The notes below the pieces were generated by a model. That model worked only from the letters and a program-made list of their open reading frames with translations, was not told the DNA's origin and did no database searches. From NCBI GenBank assembly GCA_030374765.1, contig JARGXX010000095.1, positions 310,001-374,000 on the forward strand: a stretch of 64,000 nucleotides of DNA, in the 5' to 3' direction. This document shows, piece after piece, positions 28,227 through 38,691 of the stretch (the first letter of the stretch is position 1; each line of letters starts with the position of its first letter). The translations under genes and the position numbers were made by a program. Source of the stretch: Agarophyton chilense (lineage: Eukaryota > Rhodophyta > Florideophyceae > Gracilariales > Gracilariaceae).

Positions 28227-31200
28227 CGCACAGGGAAGTACAACGTTCTGGAAGAATTAGCCAATGCGCCATCTGGACTGACCTTTGGACAACTGATCCG
28301 CGGAGATGCTGACGTGGCGAAGAAAGACATCCGTAAAATTATTTCAGGAAAACATTCTCGTCGAAGGGTTACTGCAGCCCAGGTACCCAAGGATGAGCGC
28401 AGACTAAAGGTGGTGTCAATCAAGGTCTATGGCACTACAACCCAAGCATTATTAGACTCTGGAGCCATACCTAACATTATGTCCGCAGAATTAGCTGATG
28501 TGTTGTCCTTGGAGCCGAAAGCGACAGACAGAAAGATCAAAGTCACCGACGGAAGCATAGCTGTCGTGGTCGGCATGTTGACTGAGGTGCCCGTTCGATT
28601 TGACAACGTGAGGGTTCCGCTTGACTTTCTTGTCATTCAGAAGCCGCCATTTGACGTCATAATTGGCTGTCCAACATTAGAGAAGTTACATGCATGCATC
28701 GATCTTGGCGCGCAAGAAGTTTCAATGAATTACGATGACAAGTCAATTACACTGGGACTAGACCTCGATCGCGCTGGGCTGGAATCCTACGCCCTACTTT
28801 CTGACACTGATAGCATAGACTTCACATCTGACTCAGATGCGGTTCCATCCGATTCGGTGGAGGTGGGAGACGCAGACTTTGTCGAGATAATCATGGACCA
28901 ATCAGCGGAAATAAACGCAGATGTCACCCTCGTTGCAATTGATGAAGAAGCGCCCACACAGGACAACCCTCCCGATCCAGAAGAGAGTACAGGTCAAGAC
29001 AATGACGGTGTGGCAGAGCCTCAAAATGATGACGTCACAGGCCCCATCCTCATCCGAATCCCCATACGAGCTTTGGTCCCGAATGGTCCGGCTTTTCGAG
29101 TCCAGTCGGATGATAGTTACGAAGTTGCCTCCCAGGCTCAGTCACCCGTTCGAGATGATGACCGCAGATTTGAAGATGCCGAGGAAAACGCCTCTAGTGA
29201 CGAGGATAGCGGCCCCAATACGTCCTCTTTCCAAAGTGCGCAGACGGCAGTCAGCGTCAGCCCTGAACGAGAAGTAGTCGAAGCAAGTGACGACAGTAAG
29301 TCGGATGATGATGAAGAAGATGAAGATGATGATGAAGACGATGAAGATGGTGAAGATGACGAAGAGGCTGGAGGAGTTGGAATCCCGCTTTACCGCGACC
29401 CTATCCTCACAATCCCTATACGCGACGAGATCATTGTGATTCATCCTCAAGATGAAACAGCCGGAAGAGAACATGTTGACATTAGAGTCCGCCTTAGGCG
29501 GCACGAATATGAACCCCCGATCGACCCTTCGATACTAACACCAGGACGTAGGGGACTTATTAATGATGACGAAGACGGAGGATATCTTCTTGAGTTCGAG
29601 GAAGAGCTCCTGCAAGATGAATACGTTGTTCAAGAGCCACCAGATATTGTAAATGAAGCATTTTTAGATGGTTCAAACCCGCAAATCGATGAAGAGAACA
29701 GACAGAATGGACAACAGGAAAACGGGGAGGAGACAGACGTAGAAGAAGTAGACTCTCATGGCTTCGTACGCCACTGTCTTAGTTGCAATCGTATTCCCCA
29801 CGAACCCTTTTGCAGATCTTCACATTTGCAGAAGTCAGCTGACAGAAGCAATCAGAGCGAATCAGAATCAGTTGGCCGCTTATTGGATCGCGCACTCTCC
29901 ACACTTGGATCGCGTGATAAAGTCCTGTCGAAGTTGATTCATCTCACCGAATCCCCTCAGATGAAAATTGGCGAGATTCTTTTGGACTCAAATGAGATCG
30001 CATGGTCTTTGCACGACTTGCGCCCTTCTGACGTTCCGATTATGCATGATTTCGAAGTAACAATTGATAAGCCCATTCAATTTCGCGTCAGAAGGTTGCC
30101 GCCAAAGTACAATGACGTGGTTCGGAAGGAAGTGGACCGCATGTTGGAAGCCGGGATCATCCGCCCCTGCTCTTCTGCATGGGCCTTTCCGGTCGTAATA
30201 GCCATGAAGAAGGATGGGAACCCGAAATTTTGCGTGGACTATGGCACTCTGAACGAGAACATGAAGCCGGACCGCTGGCCACTCCCACATATGGATCAGA
30301 TCTTTGACGATTTAGGTGGATATTGCTCCTTTACTACATTGGACTTGTTTTCTGGTTATTGGCAGATTCGAATGTCCGCAAAATGCAAAGAAATGACCAC
30401 TTTCATCTGCAGCCAGGGAACTTTTCAGTTTGAAGTCATGCCTTTTGGATTGATGAATGCCCCAGCCACGTTTCAGAGAATGATGGACTCGGTTCTCGGG
30501 AAAATCCCCTTCGCTCGGGTTTATATTGATGATGTTGTAATATTTTCTAGAACATTGGGGGAACATGTTCAGCACGTCTCTGAAGTAATCAAGATCATTT
30601 CCAGCTATGGCTTGAAGATCAAGATTTCGAAGTGTGAGTTTGCACGCCCTCGTATCTCGCTTTTGGGTCACATCATTGATGAGTCAGGAGTCTCAGTGGA
30701 TATGAACAAGATTTCTTTGATCCAAGAAGCTCAAGTCCCGACCACGACCACAGAACTCCGAAGTTTCCTTGGATTGGCCAGCTACTACCGCCGGTTCATC
30801 AAAGACTTTGCGAAGACCTCCACTCCGCTCCATGCGGCTACATCCGGGAAGCAAAAGTTGGCCTTCACCCCAGAAATGATGGAAGCTTTCTTGGCATTGA
30901 AAAAGAAGCTCGCATCACCGCCGGTGCTGGCCTTTCCAGACTTTGAATCTCCATTTTAAGTGGAGACGGACGCATCTTGCTTGGCCCTTGGAGCCGTATT
31001 GGCACAGAAGAAGGAAGACGGGATGTTTCACCCAATTCAGTATGCCAGCCGAACCATGAATGCAGCTGAGCGAAACTATTCTGTATGTGAGAAAGAGGCT
31101 CTGGCAGTTGTTTTTGCTTTGAAAAAGTTTCGTTTCTACCTTCTTGGAGCAAAGCCATTCCAGCTCGTTACGGATCATCAGGCACTTAGCTACGCGTTCA

Positions 31201-33165
31201 AGAAGAAAGATATTCATGGACGCCTGGCCCGATGGCTCGATCTTTTGGCCGAGTATGAGTTTGAGATCGTCTATCGGCCCGGAAAGGCAAATGCAGCGGC
31301 AGATTATCTCTCAAGATATGCGAAAGGAGAGGCGCCGGAAGTTTTGGACTGCAATTTTGCTGAAAACAATAGTGAAGAAAACATTTTCGGCAATCTTGAT
31401 CCTTTTTGTGCGGACATCGGGCGCTATCTCACCAACCTGTCTTTGGGGGAGCGTGATCCGAAACAGCGAGCTACTCTGAAGAGAAACGCCAAAAAAATTA
31501 TATGTCTGGGAATCTCAGCTCTTTCGCCGCACGAAGAATGGACTACGAATTGTCCCCCCTGAATAAGAGCGTCGAGGAATTCTGAAATCATTTCATGATG
31601 ATATTGGGCACTGGGGTCTCGAATCTACTAAGAACTTTATTCGTGATCGGTTTTGGTGGCCCCAGATGTTCTCTGATATAGTTGGATACGTTCGAAGTTG
31701 TGAAGGCTGCCAGCGCATTTCTCCATTGCTTCATTATCGATCGAATCAGAGGGCTCCTCTGACAAGTCTTTTCGCAACGTTTTCCATGGGCTTTGCTGGT
31801 CCACTGCCTCGGTCTAAGCTAGGAAAACGTTTCATATTGATTGGCGTCGGACACCTAACTGGATGGCCGATCGCCATAGCTACCAAGTATCAAACGGCTT
31901 CAGTTGTGTTGGATTTCGTTCAGTCTCAAATTGTTGCTTCATTTCGACCACCGTTGACCATAGTATCGGATAATTTCACTGCGTTCAAAGCAGAAATTGT
32001 CAAGAAATTCATGCAGCCAAAGGGAATCTCTCTTCGACCAGTTCTGGCATACGCCTCTATGTCGAATGGTAGGGCGGAGCGCATGGTGGGTACAATCAAG
32101 AAAGCAATTGGTAAAATGGTATTTGACAAGAAAAAGGATTGGGATGAGGTTTTGGAGGATGTTCTTTTTGGCTACAGGCGCCGCAAGATGATTGGAGGAG
32201 CTTCACCGTTTGAGCTTTTGTATGGAATACCGCCTAGAATGCAAATTGAAGACCCGCTTCCACTCATCGACCACTCCACGCCAGACAGTCGGAGACATGA
32301 AGTTATGGCTGGGAATATCACTCGTGCAGCGAGAGTTGACAAGCAGCCGCAAAGAGAAGATGATACAAAATATAACCATCATTTCAAGGGAGAAGATGAA
32401 GTTTTGGTTATCCATGGAAAAGCATTGAATCCGAATGTGAAGTGGCCTGCTTTCCAGTCCAAATTCTATGGGCCGTGCCGCGTGGTAAAGGCCATGCATC
32501 CTAAATATGTTCTGGTCTCACCGAACCAACGATACACTCGACAGGGTGTGCACGCCAGACGCCTCAAGCCTTACACTAGGAGACCTGGACATCTTCTTGA
32601 TGATGTTGTCATGACATTGGACGAGGACAAGTATGCAGAGAACCATCCAGTGCAGCAAAATATTACGTTGCTTCCTATGAGAGTCGATTTTGATCAGCTG
32701 GTCTCAAGGCATAACCTCAGTCAGCACATCGTCGCCGGCTCAACTATACAAGATTGGATGGCTCCACTTCGTCTCCCACCACCTCGGTTAGAGAAAGTCG
32801 TTTGGAATCTGTTCCAACTATACGTCGCACTGTTCAGGATATATGCGCCGTACCTCACTGGCTCTGATGGAAATCTTCCTATGGAAATGGCTGACAGGGT
32901 CCACACCGGAGTAGGAACCGTTTTAGACATCCGCTTTACGGTATTTCTGTACCATTATGCAGTCGCGCAGTATGGGTACCTCCCCGATTCTCAGTTGTAT
33001 CTAGAAGAAACGAAGATATTTCTGACCCCTCGTGTTCCGGTGTCCAGGATCGCCTACACTCCTCATATCGACCGTATGGAAATCCCTTTCATGTTTCTCA
33101 TGGAGCACGAACCGGGATCGGCCTCTGACGCACCAATGCCGATCGCCTGGCGTAGCGATCGCTGA
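28227..33165 (+). pseudogene. pol of element B (protease, acidic insert, RT, RNase H, integrase)
   Basis: Protease: ALLDSGAIPNIMSAEL near 28450. Then about 370 residues, very acidic (DDDEDDEDGEDDEE), ending in a knuckle-like CLSCNRIPHEPFC near 29776. RT: FCVDYGTLNEN, YIDD in VYIDDVVIFSRT. RNase H: VETDASCLALGAVLAQ and TDHQALSY. Integrase: HHCC (HDDIGHWG...CEGCQ), SDNFTAF, NGRAERMVGT. Lesions: TAA 30957-30959 between RT and RNase H, a frameshift near 31555, TAA 31564-31566, and MGFAGP where the first catalytic Asp (usually MDFVGP) is Gly. About 150 unrecognised residues follow integrase up to TGA 33163-33165. No chromodomain. Confidence 0.93.
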
Positions 33166-33176
33166 GTCCGGGGGTG

Positions 33177-33771
33177 TGTGGTGGCGGTTTTGGCGCGGGT
33201 ACGTGGCACGTGCAACATCGATGGCAAATTAAAGCGCGTTGCACGTAGGCTGAATGGAAGGATGGATATAAAGAAATAATCTGTTTATTTCAGAGTAGAA
33301 ATACAAATTATTAGATACTGCACGCTTGTTGCGCAACACAAGTGCGTTCTGCGTCAATAAGGTTCCAGAACATAGTCGTGTATCGGGCGGCGCGCGAATT
33401 CGCGCGCCGGCCGGCCGGAAAATCTTCTATAAAAGGCGGCCTCCGGTCGGCTCCGACCAACTCTGGTCAAGTCACCTCGACTCACCCCACCTCATCAATA
33501 AAAGTTTCAACCTGTGGCGTAGGCCTTTACCTTTTCTATCCTCGTATCACTTTTATATCTTTGTTTTTTGCCTGCCACCTTGTCGTCATCTATTTGGGTT
33601 CACGTTCTACCTATCAATTGCATTTGTTTCTTCTCTTGCCGCGTCTTTGACACACTATTTCTGCCCTCTGTAGGGCTGGTACTCTCGAGAGCATTACTAT
33701 TTACGTGTGTCCCCTTGGGTTGTTGCCACCCGCGTTGTGTTCTTTTCTGATCGACGGACATGACATTCACA
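33177..33771 (+). repeat. 3' LTR of element B (595 bp)
   Basis: Direct repeat of 16595-17188 with one extra T. It ends TTCACA and is followed by the target-site copy AGAGT. It retains the 20-bp palindrome (33389-33408) and TATAAAA (33428-33434). Confidence 0.95.
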
Positions 33772-33776
33772 AGAGT

Positions 33777-34150
33777 CTACGAAAAACAAGGCTTCGCTTC
33801 ACCGCCAAATTTCGTGACACGTAGTAATACCTGTGCCCTGTAAGATGCAAAATGCGAGCGAAGCCATTTTATTTTTCACTCCGGAGGCGAGTAAGCGAAA
33901 TTTAAAAAAACACTCGCCAAGCGCCCCCTCAAGACAATGTCATTTTGAGAGGTGGCGCTCCCGCAAAATTGCATGCCCGAAACATTGCGGAAGTGCAAGA
34001 GACTTCATACCCGACATCCATCGTCACGCCGCATAGCCCGCTTGCACCGGGAAGCATGGCCTCTCCGGAGCCCAACTAAACACCGAAGGAGCCCGGTACC
34101 AATTTTGGTGCCATCACAAGCTGCAACCGCAGATCAAGTGCCCTTTCAAC
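33777..34150. other. left flank of the Harbinger-like element, no gene seen
   Basis: AT-rich sequence with short inverted words (GGCGAGT near 33892 and ACTCGCC near 33911). It may contain a terminal repeat of the DNA transposon; no boundary could be fixed. Confidence 0.4.
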
Positions 34151-34955
34151 CAATTCGCCGCTGAGCAAGAAGCGCTTAATTAGGTTTTCTAATGCATTAG
34201 ACGTCACACTACTAAAAAAATGGTTCCGCAGTTAATGCGGACCTTTCTCTGCATGTAAAAAAGCATTTTCACTTTGAAGAAACTCTATCCGTCTTCAAGT
34301 GCTCTCCCTTTCCATTTGTTCAACATCTTAGCCGAACCCATCTAGAATCTTTTAAACGATAGGTTTGATAAGATTTTAAACTACCATCGCAAAGCATTCC
34401 AACAAAAAAAGACCGCGTTAGGCACTATTGAGGTTAGAGGAGATCCAAAGACGCTGCTTGATGATATTATGCTCGCTTAAGACGAATAAAATGAGCACCA
34501 TAGGATGTAGAGAAACTAGCGAAAAGAGTTCAACAAACACTTGAAAACAGCCTAGAAAGAGATACTTCAACGAGTTCTATCCACATCGCAGGCGCAAAAT
34601 GGGGATTCGTCAAAGGTCTTTTGGAGCGGTTGTTATCGTTGTAGTACTCCAAACTCACGGTATGGTCGGAAGCGCAACTTTACGTCGGGTTTGGACGAGG
34701 AAAGTGGTTATCTCATAAATGAACATATTGCGACTCGAAAAGCGTTCGAGGAGAAGAGACTCAAAATCGAGGAGAAGAAACTCGGGTTCGAGATACAACC
34801 GGAAGAGCTTCATATAAGTCGTCAAGATGCTGTACAGGTAGAAGAGTCCCGGTGAATCGAGTTAAAAGAAAAGAGGATAGAACTGGAGGAGGAGCGACTG
34901 GAGTTGGAACGCGAGGAGCACATAAGAGGCTCTGCAGGAGAGAAAACTTGCCGCC
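34150..34955 (+). pseudogene. decayed Myb-like/coiled-coil accessory ORF of a PIF/Harbinger-like element
   Basis: Pieced from one strand with many stops. Near 34170 RFSNALDVTLLKKWF recalls the start of the Myb/SANT-like domain of Harbinger accessory proteins, and near 34370 RFDKILNYHRKAFQ with TLLDDIMLA fits the region after it. At 34720-34950 a clear charged coiled coil is readable (AFEEKRLKIEEKKLGFEIQ ... IELKEKRIELEEERLELER) with one TGA. Such proteins bind the element ends and help bring in the transposase. It is convergent with the transposase fragment at 34985-35515, so the two probably form one two-gene element. The assignment is by motif memory and context. Confidence 0.5.
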
Positions 34956-34984
34956 GCTCGCAAGAGGCAGGCAGGCGGCTTTCT

Positions 34985-35515
34985 ATACTTAACGTTCATA
35001 TACCTCGTCATTTTTGGCTGTGCACATATGAAGTAGCCACTTATCTGCCCACTGCCACGGTAAATGCAACTCCTATGTTTCACTGTTTCACAAGAGTGCT
35101 GCTGCCTTGTCAACAAGCGCAATTGGCGATTTGCGAACTCTTAACTGCCGTTTGAAATCTTGCTGCGGCTATATGTGCTTCTAATCTTTATATGTTGACT
35201 CCACTGCTTCTCTAACCGCACTCATTTCTCCGATGTACACTAATTCCGCATTTATAGCTCCTGTTCTATCATATGCAACCTGAATCAAGGCTCGTTTTAC
35301 ATGAACAGCATTTCCGTACAGGCAGTACTGTCGTCCGCCTATTTTCATGCTGCTTGCAGGCTTTCATCCATACCACTTTGTCTATAGAGCTTCATGTCAT
35401 GATGCCGTCCCAATTTTGGTCCATTTAAATGAAAGAGAAGGCCATCAAGGGTAATTTTATGTTTGGTATAGTAAGCAGTGATGGCGCATGTGTCCAGGAT
35501 AGCATGAGCGCTGCA
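34985..35515 (-). pseudogene. PIF/Harbinger-like transposase, C-terminal half (split by A2)
   Basis: Immediately left of A2 the minus strand continues the transposase broken at 46411. After the shared CTGCA it reads YPGHMRHHCLLYQ (compare Y-x-G-H-K-R-x-H-x-L in Harbinger), then in another frame ITLDGLLFHLNGPKLGRHHD (second catalytic Asp), YCLYGNAVHV and MSAVREAVESTYKD (catalytic Glu). Further weak matches reach about 34985. Stops (TGA 35345-35347 and later) and a one-base shift show decay. The enzyme would cut and join transposon ends with a DDE nuclease. Confidence 0.75.
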
Positions 35516-36431
35516 TGTAGAGCAACGCCCAGTTAGGGGATACTTGAAGATGCAACTCATAGAATGAGGGTTAAACCCTCCGAGGGTTATGACTATGATC
35601 CCCTCTAAGGTGTGCTGAGGTGGCACTGTTTTCTGGTTAGAGTTCGCCTATGAAGTGAAAATTCGGATGGCCCATCGTTGGATTGGCCCCGTGATACACG
35701 TGGCTTAATTTTGGCACCGATTTTCGGATATTTGTTAGAACGTTGGAATTTTGGGCCCTGACAGTTGGATCTCCACGTGTATGGCCCTGAGCAGGTGTGC
35801 ACTACTGTAGAGTTTAGTTAGTGGGCCCTACTTAGGGAGATGAGATCTGACAGTCCGAAGCACAGAGTAAATGGAAACCAAGGTTGGTCTTCGATACCTT
35901 TAGAGGTTCTTCGTCGCCATCGTTTCGGCCTTACAACCCTGAACGGGCTCTGGTTAGCAACGCCTGCGTAGGGACACGACTCCACTTGGAGAGTGCCCAC
36001 GTTTGGGTTCCGTGCAACCACCCCCTTGGGACCGCTCAGACGACCTGCGTGCACGATACCCCGTGGGGGTTCTGCTTACTTGTTGCGTGCTTTTTGTGTT
36101 TCCTTTCGAGGACAGGTTTTCGCCCCTGTATTGGGTTTCTTTTGTTGTTTCGCCCCTTTTCTGGTTCTCGGGTCCGGTGCCTGTTAGTGCCCGACCCTTG
36201 CCCCGTTTTTCCTCTTCGCCGGATTTTCCCCCATTCTTTGGGATACCCATACCCATTCCCGACCCAACGGTTTCTACCCCTCAACTCCGTCGATACTGCC
36301 GTAATCCTCCGTTGGAGTTACACCCCGCACTACGGGTGGAACGGAGGGCTCTGTCTCTGAGTCTGCCTCCCCCAGGGAGCAAGGCTTCGAACACCTTGAG
36401 AGCACTTCCTGTCGCCGGGTTTTGCTCCACT
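35516..36431 (+). repeat. 5' LTR of A2 (916 bp)
   Basis: Begins TGTAGAGCAACGCCC. The last base is changed (CCACT instead of CCACA). Candidate primer-binding site TGGTCTCCCGACTTAGAA starts at 36434. Confidence 0.95.
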
Positions 36432-36658
36432 AGTGGTCTCCCGACTTAGAACCCGTTCTCGGACTTTTGGGTTGGTCATCCACGTGTTAGAATATCTCTT
36501 GGAAGAGGAAGCACCGTCGTAAAGATTTGTTGTAGTGGTCTCCTTTGGAAAGGGTGGAATTGGTTTTTATTTTTGTTTTGTGTTACGTCATCCGTTCTCC
36601 GGGAATCTCGTGATCGAATTTCATCGTTACCCCAAATCGTCGGTGTCGTGTCTGCAGC

Positions 36659-38689
36659 ATGTCGCCGCCTACCCGTGGTTCCAGGACTGGATCGAACCGT
36701 CAAGCGGATTCAGTGCCCCCGGCCCCGCCTAGGTCGAGGAGCTCAATTCCCGAAGATCGGAACGAATCCGGTATCGATCCGGACACTCGGAGAGCACCCT
36801 CAGTGGTTTCAGGTCCTCGAGAGGTCGTGGCTGTGGGACCAGCTCCAGTGGTGAAGACCCCCTCAGCAGCACCCCGAAGTCGGGCCGACCCTGAATTACA
36901 GCGCCTGGAGACTCGAATCGATATCGCCAACGCGGCTCACGTCGAGCTCCTTCAGGAGGTTACTACCCTCCGCCACAAGGTGGAGGACGCCCAGGTGCGG
37001 GGAGTTGCCGATGACCTTCGTACCCTGAGGAGGGATGTGAACTCCCTTTTGGAAAGCTTTGGTACCACTGGGGTCTTTGTCCAGGAGTATCGGAGCCTCG
37101 TCGAGGAACACCGCGTGCAAGCGGAACGCTTCCGAGCTCGGCTGGACACCTTCGAGGCCATTATCCATATGGACGGAGACACAGAAGCCTCGAAGGATAA
37201 ACCCGACGTTTCGGAAGACGAAGAACACCGCTCCGCTAAACGGGACCGCCGCAAGTCCAAGAAGAGGGTTCACCTCCAAGAAGATTTATCGGATTCCGAT
37301 CCCAATCGCTCGTCATCGAGTTCGTCCTCCGAATCTTCGGATAGTGAAGATGGACGCCGGCCATCCTGGGCGACTCGGTCGAAGGCTACTTACACCTCTC
37401 AAGGGGCAATCCGTACCCGGAAGAAGGGTAGGAAACACCTTGGATTAAGGGAGCTGAAGCCGAAGAATCCTCTCTATCGGAAGCTGCTATCGTACCGCTA
37501 TTACCGGTTGGATAACCCTTCGGGAGATCGAACATCCTGCGGAACGGGTAAGGTCAAGGACTACATCAAAAGGCTGAGCATCACCCTACAGAAAAGGGAG
37601 GTCACAGGAACAGACCCAATTCTGGTGCTCGATTTCCTTGCGAGGTTCGTCCAGGAGGCTGACATCCTCGGTATGAGTGAAGCGCAAGCGTATCTTGCAT
37701 TACCCTATTTCTTAAAGGGGATGGCTGAAGACCAGTTCAACTCCGTCCGTGGATCATCCTGAGCCTCGGAAGGGGGAGTCACGTGCTGGCCCGAAGCGGT
37801 GCAGTACCTCTTGAGGTCATACGCTACTGGAAATGCGATTCAGGAAGCAATCCTTGCATTAAGGGATACGCGGCAGAAGCCGATGGAAACCGAAACGGTG
37901 TATTCAACTCGCTTGAATAAAGCGTTTCACCGATGCGGGAATGTATTCCCCGTCTACGAGAGATGCTCCATGTTTGTGGATGGTTTGGACCCCTGGATAA
38001 GGGCATTGGTTGCCCGACATCGGGAAGAGAAGCGCAAGCTGACCTACTTGGAACTGGTTCAGTACGCCCAGGCTGAGGGGGATACTCTCCGTGCCCGGCA
38101 GAACCGAAAGAGTCGGCCCACACGTGCACTCCTCGCCGATGGAGGTAACTCGTCTTTGTCACTCGCAGGAGACCCTGCACCTGTGGGGGTCAATGATAAC
38201 ATTCACTTCTTGGGAAGTAACCCCGAATCTATGGGTACCTCTGAGTTGCCGTCGACATCCGCTCCGACTACGGATGAAGACCCTGCGCTCTATACCCAAG
38301 GACGGAGGGTGCCGGCCGCATCGCTACCTTTTGCGAATACCGCTGCTCGGTTCTCTCGCCCCGGATGGAGGGATACGGCACCACGTCGCGTGGATTCACG
38401 TCCACAACCGAACCCGGCAGAGCTGATTTGCTATTTGTGTTACCTCCGTGGTCACAAAGCACCAGACTGCACATTTCCCCTGCGGGAGGGTTCACGAATT
38501 ATCGCTCAGTACGAGGCTCTGACCCCTGAGGAGAAATCTCGAGTCCCGAGTAGGTCCTATGAGGAACAAAGGATACTCCGAGCTCACCTTTCTGACAGGG
38601 ATACAGAACATGTACCCGCGAACGGGGAACAACCGGTCCCCTTCGAGGCAGCTGCACCGAATTCGGTGGGATCCGCTTCGAAAAACTAA
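36659..38689 (+). pseudogene. gag of element A2 (676 codons, one stop)
   Basis: ATG 36659 (gcATGtcgccg) to TAA 38687-38689, broken only by TGA 37760-37762 where A1 reads Arg (CGA to TGA). Order: Pro/Ser-rich N-terminus, helical segment at about 80-150, Ser/acidic tract near 218-232, capsid-like region (DFLARFVQEADILG ... YFLKGMAEDQFN ... TVYSTRLNKAFHRCGNVF), then the CCHC knuckle CYLCYLRGHKAPDC at about 38429-38470. It keeps the segment of about 60 bp that A1 has lost. Gag forms the particle and binds RNA. Confidence 0.93.
38680..38686 (+). promoter_or_regulatory. candidate -1 ribosomal frameshift site, A2 gag-pol
   Basis: GAAAAAC immediately before the gag TAA. The pol frame is -1 relative to gag with no ATG at its head (TTG at 38692). 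A possible stem CTCCC-ctgc-GGGAG or CCCCT...AGGGG follows. Confidence 0.55.
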
Positions 38690-38691
38690 AC

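Larger units (their letters stand above)
16595..33771 (+). mobile_element. Ty3/gypsy element B (no chromodomain), carrying nested element A1
   Basis: Two direct LTRs (16595-17188 and 33177-33771) with TG...CA ends flank gag-protease-RT-RNase H-integrase on the + strand. A perfect 5-bp target-site duplication AGAGT is present at 16590-16594 and 33772-33776. Removing the nested element A1 (17793-28047) leaves about 6.9 kb. By eye the LTRs differ at roughly 15-20 positions in 594, more per base than the A1 LTRs, which fits B being older than its insertion. There is no chromodomain and no antisense accessory ORF, unlike the other gypsy elements in the window. Several stops, a frameshift and a lost integrase Asp make it non-autonomous. 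Confidence 0.96.

Noticed and set aside
35884-36360. 158-aa ORF present in all four A LTRs (also 17864, 27203 and about 45964)
   Set aside because: Lies wholly inside the LTR, the product is low-complexity, and its repetition follows from LTR duplication.
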